DNA of 64,000 nucleotides from NCBI GenBank assembly GCA_900469475.1, contig UBXG01000008.1, positions 186,526 to 250,525 of the forward strand, given 5' to 3'. How positions within the stretch are numbered: the first letter of the stretch is position 1; each line of letters opens with the position of its first letter. A program made the position numbers and the translations under genes. The notes below the pieces were generated by a model. That model did no database searches. It was not told the origin of the DNA and saw only the letters and a list, made by a program, of their open reading frames with translations. Positions 17,584 to 26,568 of this stretch are shown piece by piece. The DNA is from Hyphomicrobiales bacterium (GTDB lineage Bacteria; Pseudomonadota; Alphaproteobacteria; Rhizobiales; Rhizobiaceae).

Positions 17584-19248
17584 TCAATCAATCCGCCTCA
17601 GCCAGCCTCGATAATGAACGACGGGGCCGATGAACGATAGGGCAATCGGTACATCGAAGTGGAAGCGGCCGTCCTCCGGCCATTCATGAGCGACGCTTTG
17701 GGGCGCAAGAAAGAGCGGTAGCGGAATGCGCAAGAACGACCAGTGTCGCATCTCCATGCTGAGTCCGTTGCCACGGATGGGAAGATCGAATGCAAAGCGG
17801 AAGGGGCCGAAGCGTTCGACGAGGTGGCCATTCTCTTCGCTCAAATGGCTGCGGAAGCGCCGGCCGGAAAAATCCCGCGTCCATTCTTCGATGCCGTTGT
17901 TTTCCTCGAAGGAGACATGCAGCGCGTGCTTTCCGGCTGTGGGAAAGCCGAATATTTTCGCGACCAGCCGGGCAAGAGGAGAACGCCCGCGGGTGACGAC
18001 TGCCTCTCCTTTGGCGCCGCCATCGCCGAAGACATGGTGCATCGCACGTACCGGCTCGGAAAGATGCGCGAAAGCAGGACCCATGACACGCTGATAGAGC
18101 GGCGTATAGGGTGCTTCCGTCATTTCCTCGGTGATTGCCAGATCGCGAAACAAGGTCCGAAAATCCTCAAGCGACAGAAGCCCGCCGGCGTGACGGGCGC
18201 CGGGTGGAAGACGGCCGTCGCGCAAGGCCCGCGCCAGCAACTGCGCCGGAAGCGTGGGAATTTCCACGCCGTCGCCATTTTCGGCAATCAGGGTCCAGCG
18301 GCGAGCCTTCATGGCGCCTTGCTCAATGCCCTTGATCTCGATCGTCATAGCCGAGCGCGCCGTGCCAAGTCTTGCTGTCAGGCGTTGCAGCGGCAGCAGA
18401 AAGCGACTGATCTTCTTGAGCGATGTCAACCAGCCCCAGGCAACCGGCCAGGACAGCAGCCAGAGTGCCAAAGTCTGAAAGGCGAATTCCGGCCCCGCCC
18501 GGAAGATGACACTGGGCCGCTCGGCAAAGCTTTCGACCAGCAGATCGTGATCCGGCACGTCGGCCAGCGCCACCAACCGATGCAGGGGGCGGCGGCTGGC
18601 AATGGCATAGGTTTCGCGCTTCAGCATGTGCCAGCCCATCGCATCTTGCCAGCGCCGGCCGCGCCAGAGCCGCACCGGCCTGCCGACATAACTCAGGATT
18701 GCCGATGCGACCGAGGCGCCGGCGGTCGCCCGATTGGAGGCACTGATCGACATTTCTATCGAACGAACTTCCTCCATGTCCTTGGCAAGGTCCGCGACCA
18801 CGGCACCGGAGAGCGCCGGCACGCTCGACGCGCCCGAGATGACGGTTACGCCAGCAGCCTTTGCCCGTTCATCGAGGCATCTGATCGCGCCGACGAAATC
18901 GCGCGCGTCGGCAAGATCGATGTAGTGGATACCGGCCTCCACGCAGGCTCGCGGAACTCTGTCATCACTTTGCTGGAAGGGACCTGCCGCATCGATTAAC
19001 AGAAAGGGCCTGTGCTCGCCGAGTATCGCAGAGATATCGCCATTTCGATCGGCTTGCAGACCAATCGCATGCGGCAATCGAGCGGCGAGCGCTTTCGCGG
19101 CTTCGAGATTGCGTCCGGCGACCAGAACCTCGAAGCCGTCGCTGGCAAGGCGCCGCGACAGCCGCGCGCCGAATCCGCCATAGCCGCCGAGAACGAGGAT
19201 TCTTTTCAAAGGATGCGGCTCGCCTGCTCGGGTGTCGGAAGCCAGCAT
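17584..19248 (-). CDS. saccharopine dehydrogenase-like NAD(P)-binding protein with DUF4166
   Basis: A 554-residue protein. The N-terminus is a Rossmann fold (ILVLGGYGGFGARLSRRLA) of the saccharopine dehydrogenase-like type, up to about residue 370. The C-terminal part (about 380-550) matches the DUF4166 pattern (TPLYQRVMG near its start, then a lipocalin-like run of strands). The start at 19248 has a CGGGAG site and overlaps the end of the DUF393 gene by 43 bases. An upstream in-frame start exists but lies deep inside that gene. The reaction is unknown; a redox or lipid-related role is possible. Confidence 0.8.
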   Translation of the reverse strand: MLASDTRAGEPHPLKRILVLGGYGGFGARLSRRLASDGFEVLVAGRNLEAAKALAARLPHAIGLQADRNGDISAILGEHRPFLLIDAAGPFQQSDDRVPRACVEAGIHYIDLADARDFVGAIRCLDERAKAAGVTVISGASSVPALSGAVVADLAKDMEEVRSIEMSISASNRATAGASVASAILSYVGRPVRLWRGRRWQDAMGWHMLKRETYAIASRRPLHRLVALADVPDHDLLVESFAERPSVIFRAGPEFAFQTLALWLLSWPVAWGWLTSLKKISRFLLPLQRLTARLGTARSAMTIEIKGIEQGAMKARRWTLIAENGDGVEIPTLPAQLLARALRDGRLPPGARHAGGLLSLEDFRTLFRDLAITEEMTEAPYTPLYQRVMGPAFAHLSEPVRAMHHVFGDGGAKGEAVVTRGRSPLARLVAKIFGFPTAGKHALHVSFEENNGIEEWTRDFSGRRFRSHLSEENGHLVERFGPFRFAFDLPIRGNGLSMEMRHWSFLRIPLPLFLAPQSVAHEWPEDGRFHFDVPIALSFIGPVVHYRGWLRRID

Positions 19249-19625
19249 GTCTCCCGTTTGCCGAAGATGCGGTAGCGATTGCGCGCAAGCCAGAGGTAGA
19301 TCGGATCGCGCAGCATGCGGGGTATGATGCTCAGCACGGAAATCGTCTTCCACGGCCACCCGAGGCCGGCATAAATGGCCAGCACCGCGTCGCTGTCGCG
19401 TAATACCTTTGCGCCGTCGACGATGATGAGGCTGTCGGGATCGGCGGGATCCATGCCGCAGCGGCGATAGAGCGCGATGCCGGTTTCATTCTGCATGGAG
19501 GCAAGACGGAAACGACCAAGATGGTCATGACGAAGCACGAACTGGGCGTTGGCGGTACACAGGACGCACATGGCGTCGAAGACGATGATCGGCCCGTGAT
19601 GGTCGCTGATGGTGCTTTTGTTCAT
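19206..19625 (-). CDS. DCC-family (DUF393) thiol-disulfide protein
   Basis: A 139-residue protein with the DCC signature near the N-terminus: FDAMCVLCTANAQF, containing a CxxC pair (residues 20 and 23) after the conserved Asp. It is predicted to be a thioredoxin-like thiol-disulfide protein, though the substrate is not known for the family. It is followed by, and overlaps, the DUF4166 gene, so the two are made together. There is no signal peptide. Confidence 0.88.
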   Translation of the reverse strand: MNKSTISDHHGPIIVFDAMCVLCTANAQFVLRHDHLGRFRLASMQNETGIALYRRCGMDPADPDSLIIVDGAKVLRDSDAVLAIYAGLGWPWKTISVLSIIPRMLRDPIYLWLARNRYRIFGKRETCWLPTPEQASRIL

Positions 19626-19806
19626 GCTGGCGGCGTCTTTTTCCGTAAACCGGTCTCGCCACAGCTTTGACCAGTTGCATCGCCGCCGTCAATTGCACGT
19701 TTCTGTGGGCTGCCATGTCAAACCGGCACGACCGTGAGGTTTATATCGCAGGGCTAGGCTGCGGAAGGATCGAAAAAAGCAGGCCGATCGATCTGTCGGT
19801 TGGCAT

Positions 19807-19833
19807 GCGGCCCGATCTGCTAGACCGGGCCGC
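19807..19833 (-). terminator. GC-rich hairpin after the GCG_CRPN-type gene
   Basis: GCGGCCCG (19807-19814) and CGGGCCGC (19826-19833) form a perfect eight-base stem around an 11-base loop, 20 bases past the stop of the small secreted protein. No T-run follows, so termination efficiency is uncertain. Confidence 0.45.
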
Positions 19834-19853
19834 GCGCATCGCGGAAGAGTAGC

Positions 19854-20108
19854 TTAGCGATAACGCCAGCCACCATGCCACCACTCGCGATGCACCCAAT
19901 AGCGGTGCCCATCCCAATAGCCACGGCCGGGATAGAAGATGCCATAGGCCGGAACCGCTGGCGCGACGACCACAGGCCGTCCATTCGGGCGGCAATAACC
20001 GTACGGCCCGCGATGCCAGCCGATACCGCACCCGTCGCGAGCCTCAGCCGGTGAAATGGCGGCAAGGCAGGCGATTGCGGCGAAAGTCAGCAAAATGATC
20101 TTTTTCAT
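19854..20108 (-). CDS. small exported protein with GCG_CRPN-type motif
   Basis: An 84-residue protein with a clear signal peptide (about 1-23, ending AEA). After cleavage comes the motif DGCGIGWHRGPYGYCRPNG, the GCG...CRPN block that names a family of short secreted alphaproteobacterial proteins. The tail (about 62-84) is packed with aromatic and His residues (WDGHRYWVHREWWHGG), unlike a structured enzyme. Two Cys in the motif could form a disulfide, and the His/Trp tail could bind metal or cell wall; both ideas are inference. It is monocistronic, with a hairpin downstream. Confidence 0.8.
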   Translation of the reverse strand: MKKIILLTFAAIACLAAISPAEARDGCGIGWHRGPYGYCRPNGRPVVVAPAVPAYGIFYPGRGYWDGHRYWVHREWWHGGWRYR

Positions 20109-20285
20109 GATGTCCTCATTCGTCCTTGAAGAGCTTCAAGCTGTTATCCCTTCAGCGCTTAAACGGCGGCGAGCGGCAAATCCGTCGCTACATAGCGATG
20201 ATTTTGCATTCGGATGCGAAAGGCTGCTGGCTTCGGCGGCGCCGAAGTGGACAGGCGATGCAGGAGAGCTGCACCCGCTGCGGGA

Positions 20286-21227
20286 TCAGGATCGAATTTC
20301 AAAGGCTCGGGATGCAAGGCGAGCCTGAGCCGGGCACGATTTTGCCGCGGGCACCGTTTTCTTGCCGATGATCGGCATGCGCCGGATCAAGGCGCGCAGA
20401 ATGGCGAGAATTGCCTTGTATTGTTCCCCAGGACACAAGCGGCCGTTGGAATCATAGGCAAACAGGAGACGACGTCGCGCGAATGCGTGCGCCAGCCCCA
20501 AGGCAAAAGCCACGCCGACACCCCATCCCATCAGCGTGTCGCTTGCCCAATGCGCGCCGACCCATTGGCGCGACAGGCAGATCAGGACGCCGACTGGTAT
20601 GAAGAGGGGGCGAAGGCGGGGAAAGACCAGCGCCAGCGACATCGCCATGGCGCCGGCCGTTGCCGAGTGTCCGGAAGGAAAGGAGGCGAAGTCGGCCTGA
20701 AAGGCAAAGGGTCGGAAAGAGAAGGCGCCGTTCGTATCCAGGAGTTCCGGCCTGGCGCGACCGATGATGTTCTTGGCGAGCGAATCGACAAGGCCGCCGC
20801 CGGCGACTGCCAGGAAGACGAAGGCAGCCGCAGTCGCGATGAGATCAGCCCCCGTTCGCATGGATTTCCGCAGTTTGTGCGCAGGCGCGAGGATCGCAAA
20901 AATCAGCAGCGCTCCGCTGAATGAGAGCACCAGAAGCCCGGTGCCGAGGCTGCTGATCCACCTCGCCGTCCCTCGCAATTGCGCGGGAAACGATTTCATC
21001 CAGATGCCCAAGGGATAATCGGCCGTCCACATGACGAGCAATGACAGCGCGAGGAAAATGGCGATGATAACGATCGGGCGCTCGAGAAAAGCACGATTTG
21101 CAGGGGGCTTGATGGTCGGGGTGTTGAAGAAGCAGCGAAGACCGCCAGCCATTCGTCTGCGACCGGTGTCGGCGGAACGCCCCAGCATTTCTTTTATGGC
21201 CTCTCGGCCTCGCTGCCATGCCTGCAT
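20286..21227 (-). CDS. PAP2-family membrane phosphatase
   Basis: A 313-residue protein with five to six membrane helices and all three PAP2 motifs: KNIIGRARP, SFPSGHSA and SRQWVGAHWASD. The last His is the nucleophile-relay residue of the family. Such enzymes dephosphorylate lipid phosphates (phosphatidic acid, undecaprenyl pyrophosphate) on the outer face of the inner membrane, or modify lipid A. The N-terminal 50 residues are polar and basic, longer than usual, so an internal start is possible. Confidence 0.88.
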   Translation of the reverse strand: MQAWQRGREAIKEMLGRSADTGRRRMAGGLRCFFNTPTIKPPANRAFLERPIVIIAIFLALSLLVMWTADYPLGIWMKSFPAQLRGTARWISSLGTGLLVLSFSGALLIFAILAPAHKLRKSMRTGADLIATAAAFVFLAVAGGGLVDSLAKNIIGRARPELLDTNGAFSFRPFAFQADFASFPSGHSATAGAMAMSLALVFPRLRPLFIPVGVLICLSRQWVGAHWASDTLMGWGVGVAFALGLAHAFARRRLLFAYDSNGRLCPGEQYKAILAILRALIRRMPIIGKKTVPAAKSCPAQARLASRAFEIRS

Positions 21228-21589
21228 AAAGCCGACTTTCCATTACTGTCGAGACAGCCGCTCGTGGAGCTGGGCTCACCAATCGCCTTCCGCTCCGTTT
21301 CCCTTGGAAAAAGCTGCTACAACAACACGCTGACAGCCGCCTGAAAGGTTGCGCTTGGCGGGTCAGATCTCGATTGTGTGGGCGGCAAACCAAAATTCAC
21401 GGCGTCGACCAGGCGGCTTCGATTGTTGGATTGTGCAGTCATGAGCTGAAGAGACGGCGGTGCCGAAAAAGACTGTACCGCCAACAAGGTAGCCGCTGAA
21501 TTCCGCTATCCGGGCGAAAGTCGCCGGGAGGATTGCTTCATTGGCCATTTTTAGCGACAATTGGGTTAGCGTTCGGTGGGAGGAGCCAA
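21228..21589. other. 362-base spacer between PAP2 and the GAF-Fis regulator
   Basis: This divergent promoter region has no gene that I can support. Visible are a short dyad CTGTC-GA-GACAG (21246-21257), 20 bases before the PAP2 start, and a weak six-base stem (GGCGGT...ACCGCC) in the middle. The regulator's own ribosome site (GGGAGGAG) closes the region. Confidence 0.6.
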
Positions 21590-22543
21590 ATGCACGACTA
21601 TTCCGCACATGCGGATCAGGTTTACGCGTCGGCGCAATCGGCGGCGGCGAGTTCTTCGGTTGTTGCATCCTGGCGACGGTGCATGGTCATGCACCGCCTC
21701 GCGCCGGAGGAGAAGCGTCTGCCGATGCGCTTGACCAGTCAGGAATTTCAAACGGCACTGGAGCGATCGGAACGGTTGGTTGCCGAAGCTGCCAATGAGT
21801 TGGATCGCCTGTTTCTCGCGGTGGGCAAGGCCGGCTGTTGCCTGCTTCTGACCGACCGCAACGGTATCGCGCTGGAACGCCGCGGCGCCGTCGGTGACGA
21901 TAAGGAGTTCCACGATCTCGGCCTGTGGCCTGGTTCCGTCTGGACAGAAGCGAGTATCGGCACCAATGGCATCGGAACCGCGCTTGCCGACGAGCGGGCC
22001 GTCGCGATCTTTCGCGATCAGCACTTCTTTAGCTCCAATATCAATCTCAGCTGCACCACGGCGCCGATCCGCGATCATCGCGGCCAGCTTGCCGGGGCGC
22101 TCGACATTTCCAGCTGCCGCGACGATGTGAGCGACGGGACACTGGCGATCCTGTCGCAGACCGTGCGCGACGCGGCAGTGCGCATCGAGCTCAATCTTTT
22201 CCGCAGCGCCTTTGCCGGTGCCCGCTTCGTCATGGTGCCGACGGATATCGCATCCACTTCGGCACTGCTGGCGGTCGACCGCAACGACCTTGTGCTCGGT
22301 GCGACCCGCGCGGCCCGCCTTGCATTGAAGCTCGACGATCATCGCATTGCCGTGGGCATTCCGGCCTCCGATGTTCTTCGCGAGCAGCAAGGGGCCGCGG
22401 GCGAGGATCTGATTGAGGCAGAGCGCGCGGCGCTGCTCAGGGCTCTTTCGCGTGCCAATGGCAATGTCTCTCAGGCGGCCGCGGCACTCGGCATGAGCCG
22501 TTCGACGCTGCATCGGAAGATGAACCGGCTCAATCTGCACTGA
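21590..22543 (+). CDS. GAF-domain/Fis-type activator of the aldehyde dehydrogenase
   Basis: A 317-residue regulator with a GAF-like sensor (about 60-200; [15 protein letters not shown] and [12 protein letters not shown] are the AcoR-like blocks) and a C-terminal Fis helix-turn-helix ([30 protein letters not shown]). The central AAA+ sigma-54 activation domain of AcoR is missing, so it must act on ordinary sigma-70 promoters. The ATG at 21590 has a GGGAGGAG site. It sits just before the aldehyde dehydrogenase and a perfect TGTCGCA-N4-TGCGACA dyad, its probable target. Confidence 0.9.
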   Translation: MHDYSAHADQVYASAQSAAASSSVVASWRRCMVMHRLAPEEKRLPMRLTSQEFQTALERSERLVAEAANELDRLFLAVGKAGCCLLLTDRNGIALERRGAVGDDKEFHDLGLWPGSVWTEASIGTNGIGTALADERAVAIFRDQHFFSSNINLSCTTAPIRDHRGQLAGALDISSCRDDVSDGTLAILSQTVRDAAVRIELNLFRSAFAGARFVMVPTDIASTSALLAVDRNDLVLGATRAARLALKLDDHRIAVGIPASDVLREQQGAAGEDLIEAERAALLRALSRANGNVSQAAAALGMSRSTLHRKMNRLNLH

Positions 22544-22574
22544 AGTGCCGTCAACGCGCATTCGATCCGGCGGA

Positions 22575-22592
22575 TGTCGCAGAGTTGCGACA
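22575..22592. promoter_or_regulatory. TGTCGCA-N4-TGCGACA operator upstream of aldehyde dehydrogenase
   Basis: A perfect seven-base inverted repeat around GAGT, centred about 115 bases before the dehydrogenase ATG. The half-site and spacing resemble binding sites of AcoR-type regulators, whose Fis domain is present in the gene just upstream. A second, weaker dyad (GTGC...GCAC) follows immediately. Confidence 0.75.
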
Positions 22593-22697
22593 CTGTGCGC
22601 TGCAGCACGGCAAGCCACCTCTATCGCCGGCCGCGATGTGCCCGCAGACTTCTCCCATCGGTTCGCTCATCGAACCTGCCGACCAAGGGAGGATGGC

Positions 22698-24206
22698 ATG
22701 CTGCATCAAAAGATCGTGGAATCTCCGTTCAAGCTGAAATATGGCAACTATATTGGCGGCGAGTGGCGCGAGCCGATTGCCGGAAGGTACTTCGACAACT
22801 TGACGCCGATCACCGGCGGCAAGATCTGCGAGATACCGCGCTCCGACGAAAAGGACATCAACGCGGCCCTCGACGCCGCTCATGCGGCGAAAGACAAATG
22901 GGGCCGGACCTCCACGACCGAGCGCTCCAATATCCTGATGAAGATCGCCCAGCGCATGGAAGACAAGCTGGAAGTGCTGGCGCAGGCGGAAAGCTGGGAC
23001 AATGGCAAGCCGATCCGCGAGACTATGGCGGCCGACATTCCGCTCGCGATCGATCACTTTCGCTACTTCGCTTCCTGCATTCGCGCCCAGGAAGGCTCGA
23101 TCGGCGAGATCGACCACGATACCGTCGCCTATCATTTCCATGAGCCGCTCGGCGTCGTCGGCCAGATCATTCCCTGGAACTTCCCGATCCTGATGGCCGC
23201 CTGGAAGCTTGCGCCGGCGCTTGCCGCCGGCAATTGCGTCGTCATCAAGCCGGCAGAACAGACGCCGGCTTCGCTTCTGGTCTGGGCTGAGCTGGTTGGC
23301 GATCTCCTGCCGCCGGGCGTGCTCAACATCGTCAATGGCTTCGGCCTGGAGGCCGGTAAACCGCTTGCAACGAGCCCGCGCATCGCCAAGATCGCCTTTA
23401 CCGGCGAGACGACGACAGGCCGGCTCATCATGCAATATGCCAGCCAGAACCTGATCCCCGTCACGCTCGAACTCGGCGGCAAGTCGCCGAACATCTTCTT
23501 TGCCGATGTCGCGGCCGAAGACGACGATTTCTTCGACAAGGCGCTCGAAGGCTTTGCAATGTTCGCGCTTAACCAAGGCGAGGTCTGCACATGCCCGAGC
23601 CGAGCGCTGATCCAGGAATCGGTCTACGACCGCTTCATGGAGCGTGCCGTCAAGCGCGTGGAAGCCATCAAGCAGGGCAATCCGCTTGATGCCGCAACCA
23701 TGATCGGCGCCCAGGCATCGAGCGAGCAGATGGAGAAGATCCTCTCCTATCTCGATATCGGCAAACAGGAAGGCGCCGAAGTGCTGACGGGCGGTGGTCG
23801 CGCCGATCTCGGCGGCGAGCTGTCGAGCGGCTATTACATCAAGCCGACCATCTTCAAGGGGCATAACAAGATGCGGGTCTTCCAGGAGGAGATCTTCGGC
23901 CCGGTCGTATCGGTCACGACCTTTAAGGATGAGAAGGAAGCGCTCGAAATCGCCAACGATACGCTCTATGGCCTCGGCGCCGGCGTATGGACCCGTGACG
24001 GCAATCGCGCCTATCGCTTCGGCCGGGAGATCCAGGCCGGCCGCGTCTGGACGAATTGCTATCACGCCTATCCGGCCCACGCCGCTTTCGGCGGCTACAA
24101 GCAATCGGGCATCGGACGCGAGACGCACAAGATGATGCTCGATCACTACCAGCAGACCAAGAACATGCTGGTCAGCTACAGCCCGAAGGCGCTTGGCTTC
24201 TTCTGA
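22698..24206 (+). CDS. NAD(P)-dependent aldehyde dehydrogenase
   Basis: A 502-residue class I/II aldehyde dehydrogenase of the AldB/acetaldehyde type. The general base is Glu258 in [11 protein letters not shown] and the nucleophile is Cys297 in [11 protein letters not shown]; the TGRLIMQYA and [12 protein letters not shown] blocks are also typical. It oxidises small aldehydes to acids. Start choice: ATG at 22698 has AAGGGAGG upstream; the longer frame from 22545 overlaps the operator and is rejected. It is followed by a DUF779 gene, a common pairing for this subtype. Confidence 0.93.
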   Translation: MLHQKIVESPFKLKYGNYIGGEWREPIAGRYFDNLTPITGGKICEIPRSDEKDINAALDAAHAAKDKWGRTSTTERSNILMKIAQRMEDKLEVLAQAESWDNGKPIRETMAADIPLAIDHFRYFASCIRAQEGSIGEIDHDTVAYHFHEPLGVVGQIIPWNFPILMAAWKLAPALAAGNCVVIKPAEQTPASLLVWAELVGDLLPPGVLNIVNGFGLEAGKPLATSPRIAKIAFTGETTTGRLIMQYASQNLIPVTLELGGKSPNIFFADVAAEDDDFFDKALEGFAMFALNQGEVCTCPSRALIQESVYDRFMERAVKRVEAIKQGNPLDAATMIGAQASSEQMEKILSYLDIGKQEGAEVLTGGGRADLGGELSSGYYIKPTIFKGHNKMRVFQEEIFGPVVSVTTFKDEKEALEIANDTLYGLGAGVWTRDGNRAYRFGREIQAGRVWTNCYHAYPAHAAFGGYKQSGIGRETHKMMLDHYQQTKNMLVSYSPKALGFF

Positions 24207-24286
24207 GTTCTCCCAACCAAGCGAGCAAGGCTTCCGGCTGCGGCCGGGAGCCTTCAAGCATTTTCAGGGAGTGATGGAGGATCATC

Positions 24287-24679
24287 ATGGACGACAGTGG
24301 ATCGGAGCCGCGGGTGCTGGCGACCGATAAGGCGCTCGAGCTTATCCGCGAGATACAGCAGGACCATCCCGATATCCTGTTTCATCAGTCGGGTGGCTGC
24401 TGCGACGGTTCTTCGCCGATGTGCTATCCGGCAGGCGAATTCATGATCGGCGACAACGATGTCAAACTCGGCGAGATCGGCGGCGTGCCGGTCTACATCA
24501 GCGGCAGCCAGTTCGAGGCGTGGAAGCATACGCAGCTCATCATCGACGTCGTGCCGGGGCGCGGCGGCATGTTCTCGCTCGACAATGGGCGGGAGAAGCG
24601 ATTTCTAACCCGCTCGCGCCTGTTCGGCGGTAGCGAAGCCTGCTCAGTCCCGGACATCAGCCGTGCGCCGGCGCAATAG
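24287..24679 (+). CDS. DUF779 family protein
   Basis: A 130-residue protein of the DUF779 family, which is repeatedly found next to AldB-type aldehyde dehydrogenases. The conserved core includes the Cys-rich HQSGGCCDGSSPMCYP segment (about 33-48), suggesting a metal or thiol site, and the GRGGMFSLDNGREKRF C-terminal block. It starts at an ATG with a GGAGG site, 80 bases after the dehydrogenase. Its role is unproven; a chaperone or maturation function is a guess. Confidence 0.85.
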   Translation: MDDSGSEPRVLATDKALELIREIQQDHPDILFHQSGGCCDGSSPMCYPAGEFMIGDNDVKLGEIGGVPVYISGSQFEAWKHTQLIIDVVPGRGGMFSLDNGREKRFLTRSRLFGGSEACSVPDISRAPAQ

Positions 24680-24774
24680 GCAGGGTCATAAACGGCGTGT
24701 AGTATTGGCCTAATACCCGCAACCGCAGGCGCTTTGCTAGACTGCCGTCCGTTGGTTTTTGAGGGAGGACGACG

Positions 24775-25371
24775 ATGCCAGCAGCAAAGATTTTGATGAT
24801 CACCGGTGATTTCACCGAGGACTACGAGACCATGGTGCCGTTCCAGACGCTGCTTGCCTGCGGCTATACGGTTCATGCCGTCTGCCCTGGCAAGAATGCC
24901 GGCGAGACCGTAGCAACGGCCATTCATGATTTCGAGGGCGATCAGACCTATTCCGAGAAGCGCGGCCACAATTTCGCATTGAACGCGACCTTCGCCAGTA
25001 TCCGGGCTGAGGATTACGACGCACTTGTCATTCCGGGCGGTCGCGCGCCAGAATATCTGCGCCTGAACCCAGAGGTCATTAAGGCCGTTCAGCATTTCTT
25101 CGGGGCAGACAAGCCCGTCGCCGCAATTTGCCATGGCGCGCAATTGCTGGCGGCTGCGGGTGTCCTCAAGGGACGCACCTGCTCGGCCTATCCCGCCTGC
25201 CGTCCCGAAGTGGAGCTTGCCGGCGGCACCTATGCCGATATTGCCATCAATGACGCGGTTGCCGACGGTAATCTCGTCACCGCACCGGCCTGGCCGGCGC
25301 ATCCGGCATGGTTGCGGCAATTCATGGCTGTGCTCGATGCGAGCGCGTTGTCGGAAGCCAATGCTGCTTGA
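24775..25371 (+). CDS. DJ-1/PfpI-family protein
   Basis: A 198-residue protein of the DJ-1/PfpI/ThiJ superfamily. The nucleophile elbow [10 protein letters not shown] holds Cys119 followed by His. The acidic residue that activates the Cys is probably in the EDYETMVPF segment near the N-terminus. Members act as glyoxalases, deglycases or chaperones. It is near an aldehyde dehydrogenase, so reactive-carbonyl defence is plausible. A GGGAGG site precedes the ATG. It is followed 20 bases later by a ribbon-helix-helix gene. Confidence 0.88.
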   Translation: MPAAKILMITGDFTEDYETMVPFQTLLACGYTVHAVCPGKNAGETVATAIHDFEGDQTYSEKRGHNFALNATFASIRAEDYDALVIPGGRAPEYLRLNPEVIKAVQHFFGADKPVAAICHGAQLLAAAGVLKGRTCSAYPACRPEVELAGGTYADIAINDAVADGNLVTAPAWPAHPAWLRQFMAVLDASALSEANAA

Positions 25372-25391
25372 AGCTGAAAGGGGAGGCGTGC

Positions 25392-25742
25392 ATGTGCGAA
25401 TTGTTCATCAAGGCCGATGCCAGGCTCTGGGAAAGCACCACGCGCTCCCTCCGCATCGACGGTATGGTGACCAGCGTCAGACTGGAAAACTTCTTCTGGT
25501 CGAAGCTCGAGGAAATTGCCCGGCGTGACGGCATGAACGTGGTGCAGCTGATTACCAAGCTGCACCATGAATCGATCGATGCCGGCCACGATCTCGGCAA
25601 TTTCACGTCGTTCCTGCGGGTCTGCTGCGCACGCTATCTCGACCTGCAATTGGCCGGCGACATTTCGAGCGATCTCTCCCAGCCGATCGCTGGCGTCGAC
25701 GCGCCCGCCATTCTTGGCCGCGAGCGTCTGAAGTATCATTGA
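25392..25742 (+). CDS. ribbon-helix-helix (RHH_4) protein
   Basis: A 116-residue protein with the RHH_4 pattern: MVTSVRLENFFWSKLEEIARRDGM (strand plus first helix), NVVQLITKLHHES (second helix) and NFTSFLRVCCARYL. This family is thought to be a small DNA-binding or Arc-like regulator. The ATG at 25392 has an AGGGGAGG site; the longer upstream frame overlaps the DJ-1-like gene and lacks one. It is close enough behind the DJ-1-like gene to share its transcript. Confidence 0.85.
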   Translation: MCELFIKADARLWESTTRSLRIDGMVTSVRLENFFWSKLEEIARRDGMNVVQLITKLHHESIDAGHDLGNFTSFLRVCCARYLDLQLAGDISSDLSQPIAGVDAPAILGRERLKYH

Positions 25743-25989
25743 TCCTATCGATGCGGCAGCGCGGCATCCGGAAATCGTCGCACGGCCGGTTTCGTGGTGG
25801 CCGTCGCGTCGACAATAACTCTTATGGCGGCATACAACTTATAGGGAATGTTTCGTGGCGAGGCGTATCCTGGGTTATTCAAACCTTAACTAACTTGCGG
25901 TAGTAATTGAATCATCGAGTATCGCATGAGGCATAGAGCTTTGCGTCAGGCTTCCATGAGGGAGAGGCTGTGGCGCTTGAGGATAAGCG

Positions 25990-26568
25990 ATGACATCGAT
26001 TTCAAATGTGCCTTCGGCGGCTCTGGCCATTCTCCAGCAATTGAATAAGGGCACGACAATATCGGAGCAACCTCCATCCGCCGCCGATGGCCTTATTGCG
26101 GTGGCGACCGGCCTGACGAATAAGGTGGCCGTTTCCAAGCAGCCCACTCAAGCTCAATCGAAAGTTTCGGAAGCCATGTTCAGCATGAGCAAGGACAGCA
26201 TCGCGAAGCAGAAGCTTGATCTTATCGAACGGACAGGCAGGGCTCTGGGGGTCGAACGAAGCGACTATTCCTCCATGGACGAGTTTGTTGCAGCGATGAA
26301 AAAGGTCTATGGCGAGATAAAGGTGCAGGCTGGAGGCATGGCGGTGTTTCATGCGCTTGAAAGGCAGCTCGGCCTCGATAAGCTTGGCCTGTCGATCGAA
26401 GACGTTATCGAGAGCGCTCAAGATGGCGACAGCAACGACAAGGTCACGAAAGCCCTCGAAAGGCGGGCGAAGAAAGAAAAGGACGAGGCGAGTGGAGCCG
26501 GATCGGATCAGGCTATCCAGATCGATGCGGCTGCTGCCAATCTCTACGGCCTGCTTTCGTTCAACTGA
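25990..26568 (+). CDS. hypothetical 192-residue protein
   Basis: I do not recognise a family. The product is soluble, Ala/Ser-rich at the N-terminus (about 1-60, low complexity) and helical after that. A charged Lys/Glu-rich stretch (KALERRAKKEKDE, about 157-169) precedes a hydrophobic end (AAANLYGLLSFN). The gene follows a 247-base spacer that has AT-rich stretches and contains no other gene. Its last 25 bases overlap the end of the convergent TetR gene. Codon use is GC-rich and consistent with coding, but the ribosome site is weak. Confidence 0.6.
   Translation: MTSISNVPSAALAILQQLNKGTTISEQPPSAADGLIAVATGLTNKVAVSKQPTQAQSKVSEAMFSMSKDSIAKQKLDLIERTGRALGVERSDYSSMDEFVAAMKKVYGEIKVQAGGMAVFHALERQLGLDKLGLSIEDVIESAQDGDSNDKVTKALERRAKKEKDEASGAGSDQAIQIDAAAANLYGLLSFN

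Noticed and set aside
22593-22697. Possible sigma-54 promoter before the aldehyde dehydrogenase
   Set aside because: No TGGCAC-N5-TTGC pattern is found, and the regulator lacks the AAA+ domain needed for sigma-54.
22551-24257. Open frame of 568 residues opposite the aldehyde dehydrogenase
   Set aside because: It is the mirror of a strongly recognised enzyme on the other strand; its sequence is Arg/Ala/Asp-rich without motifs.
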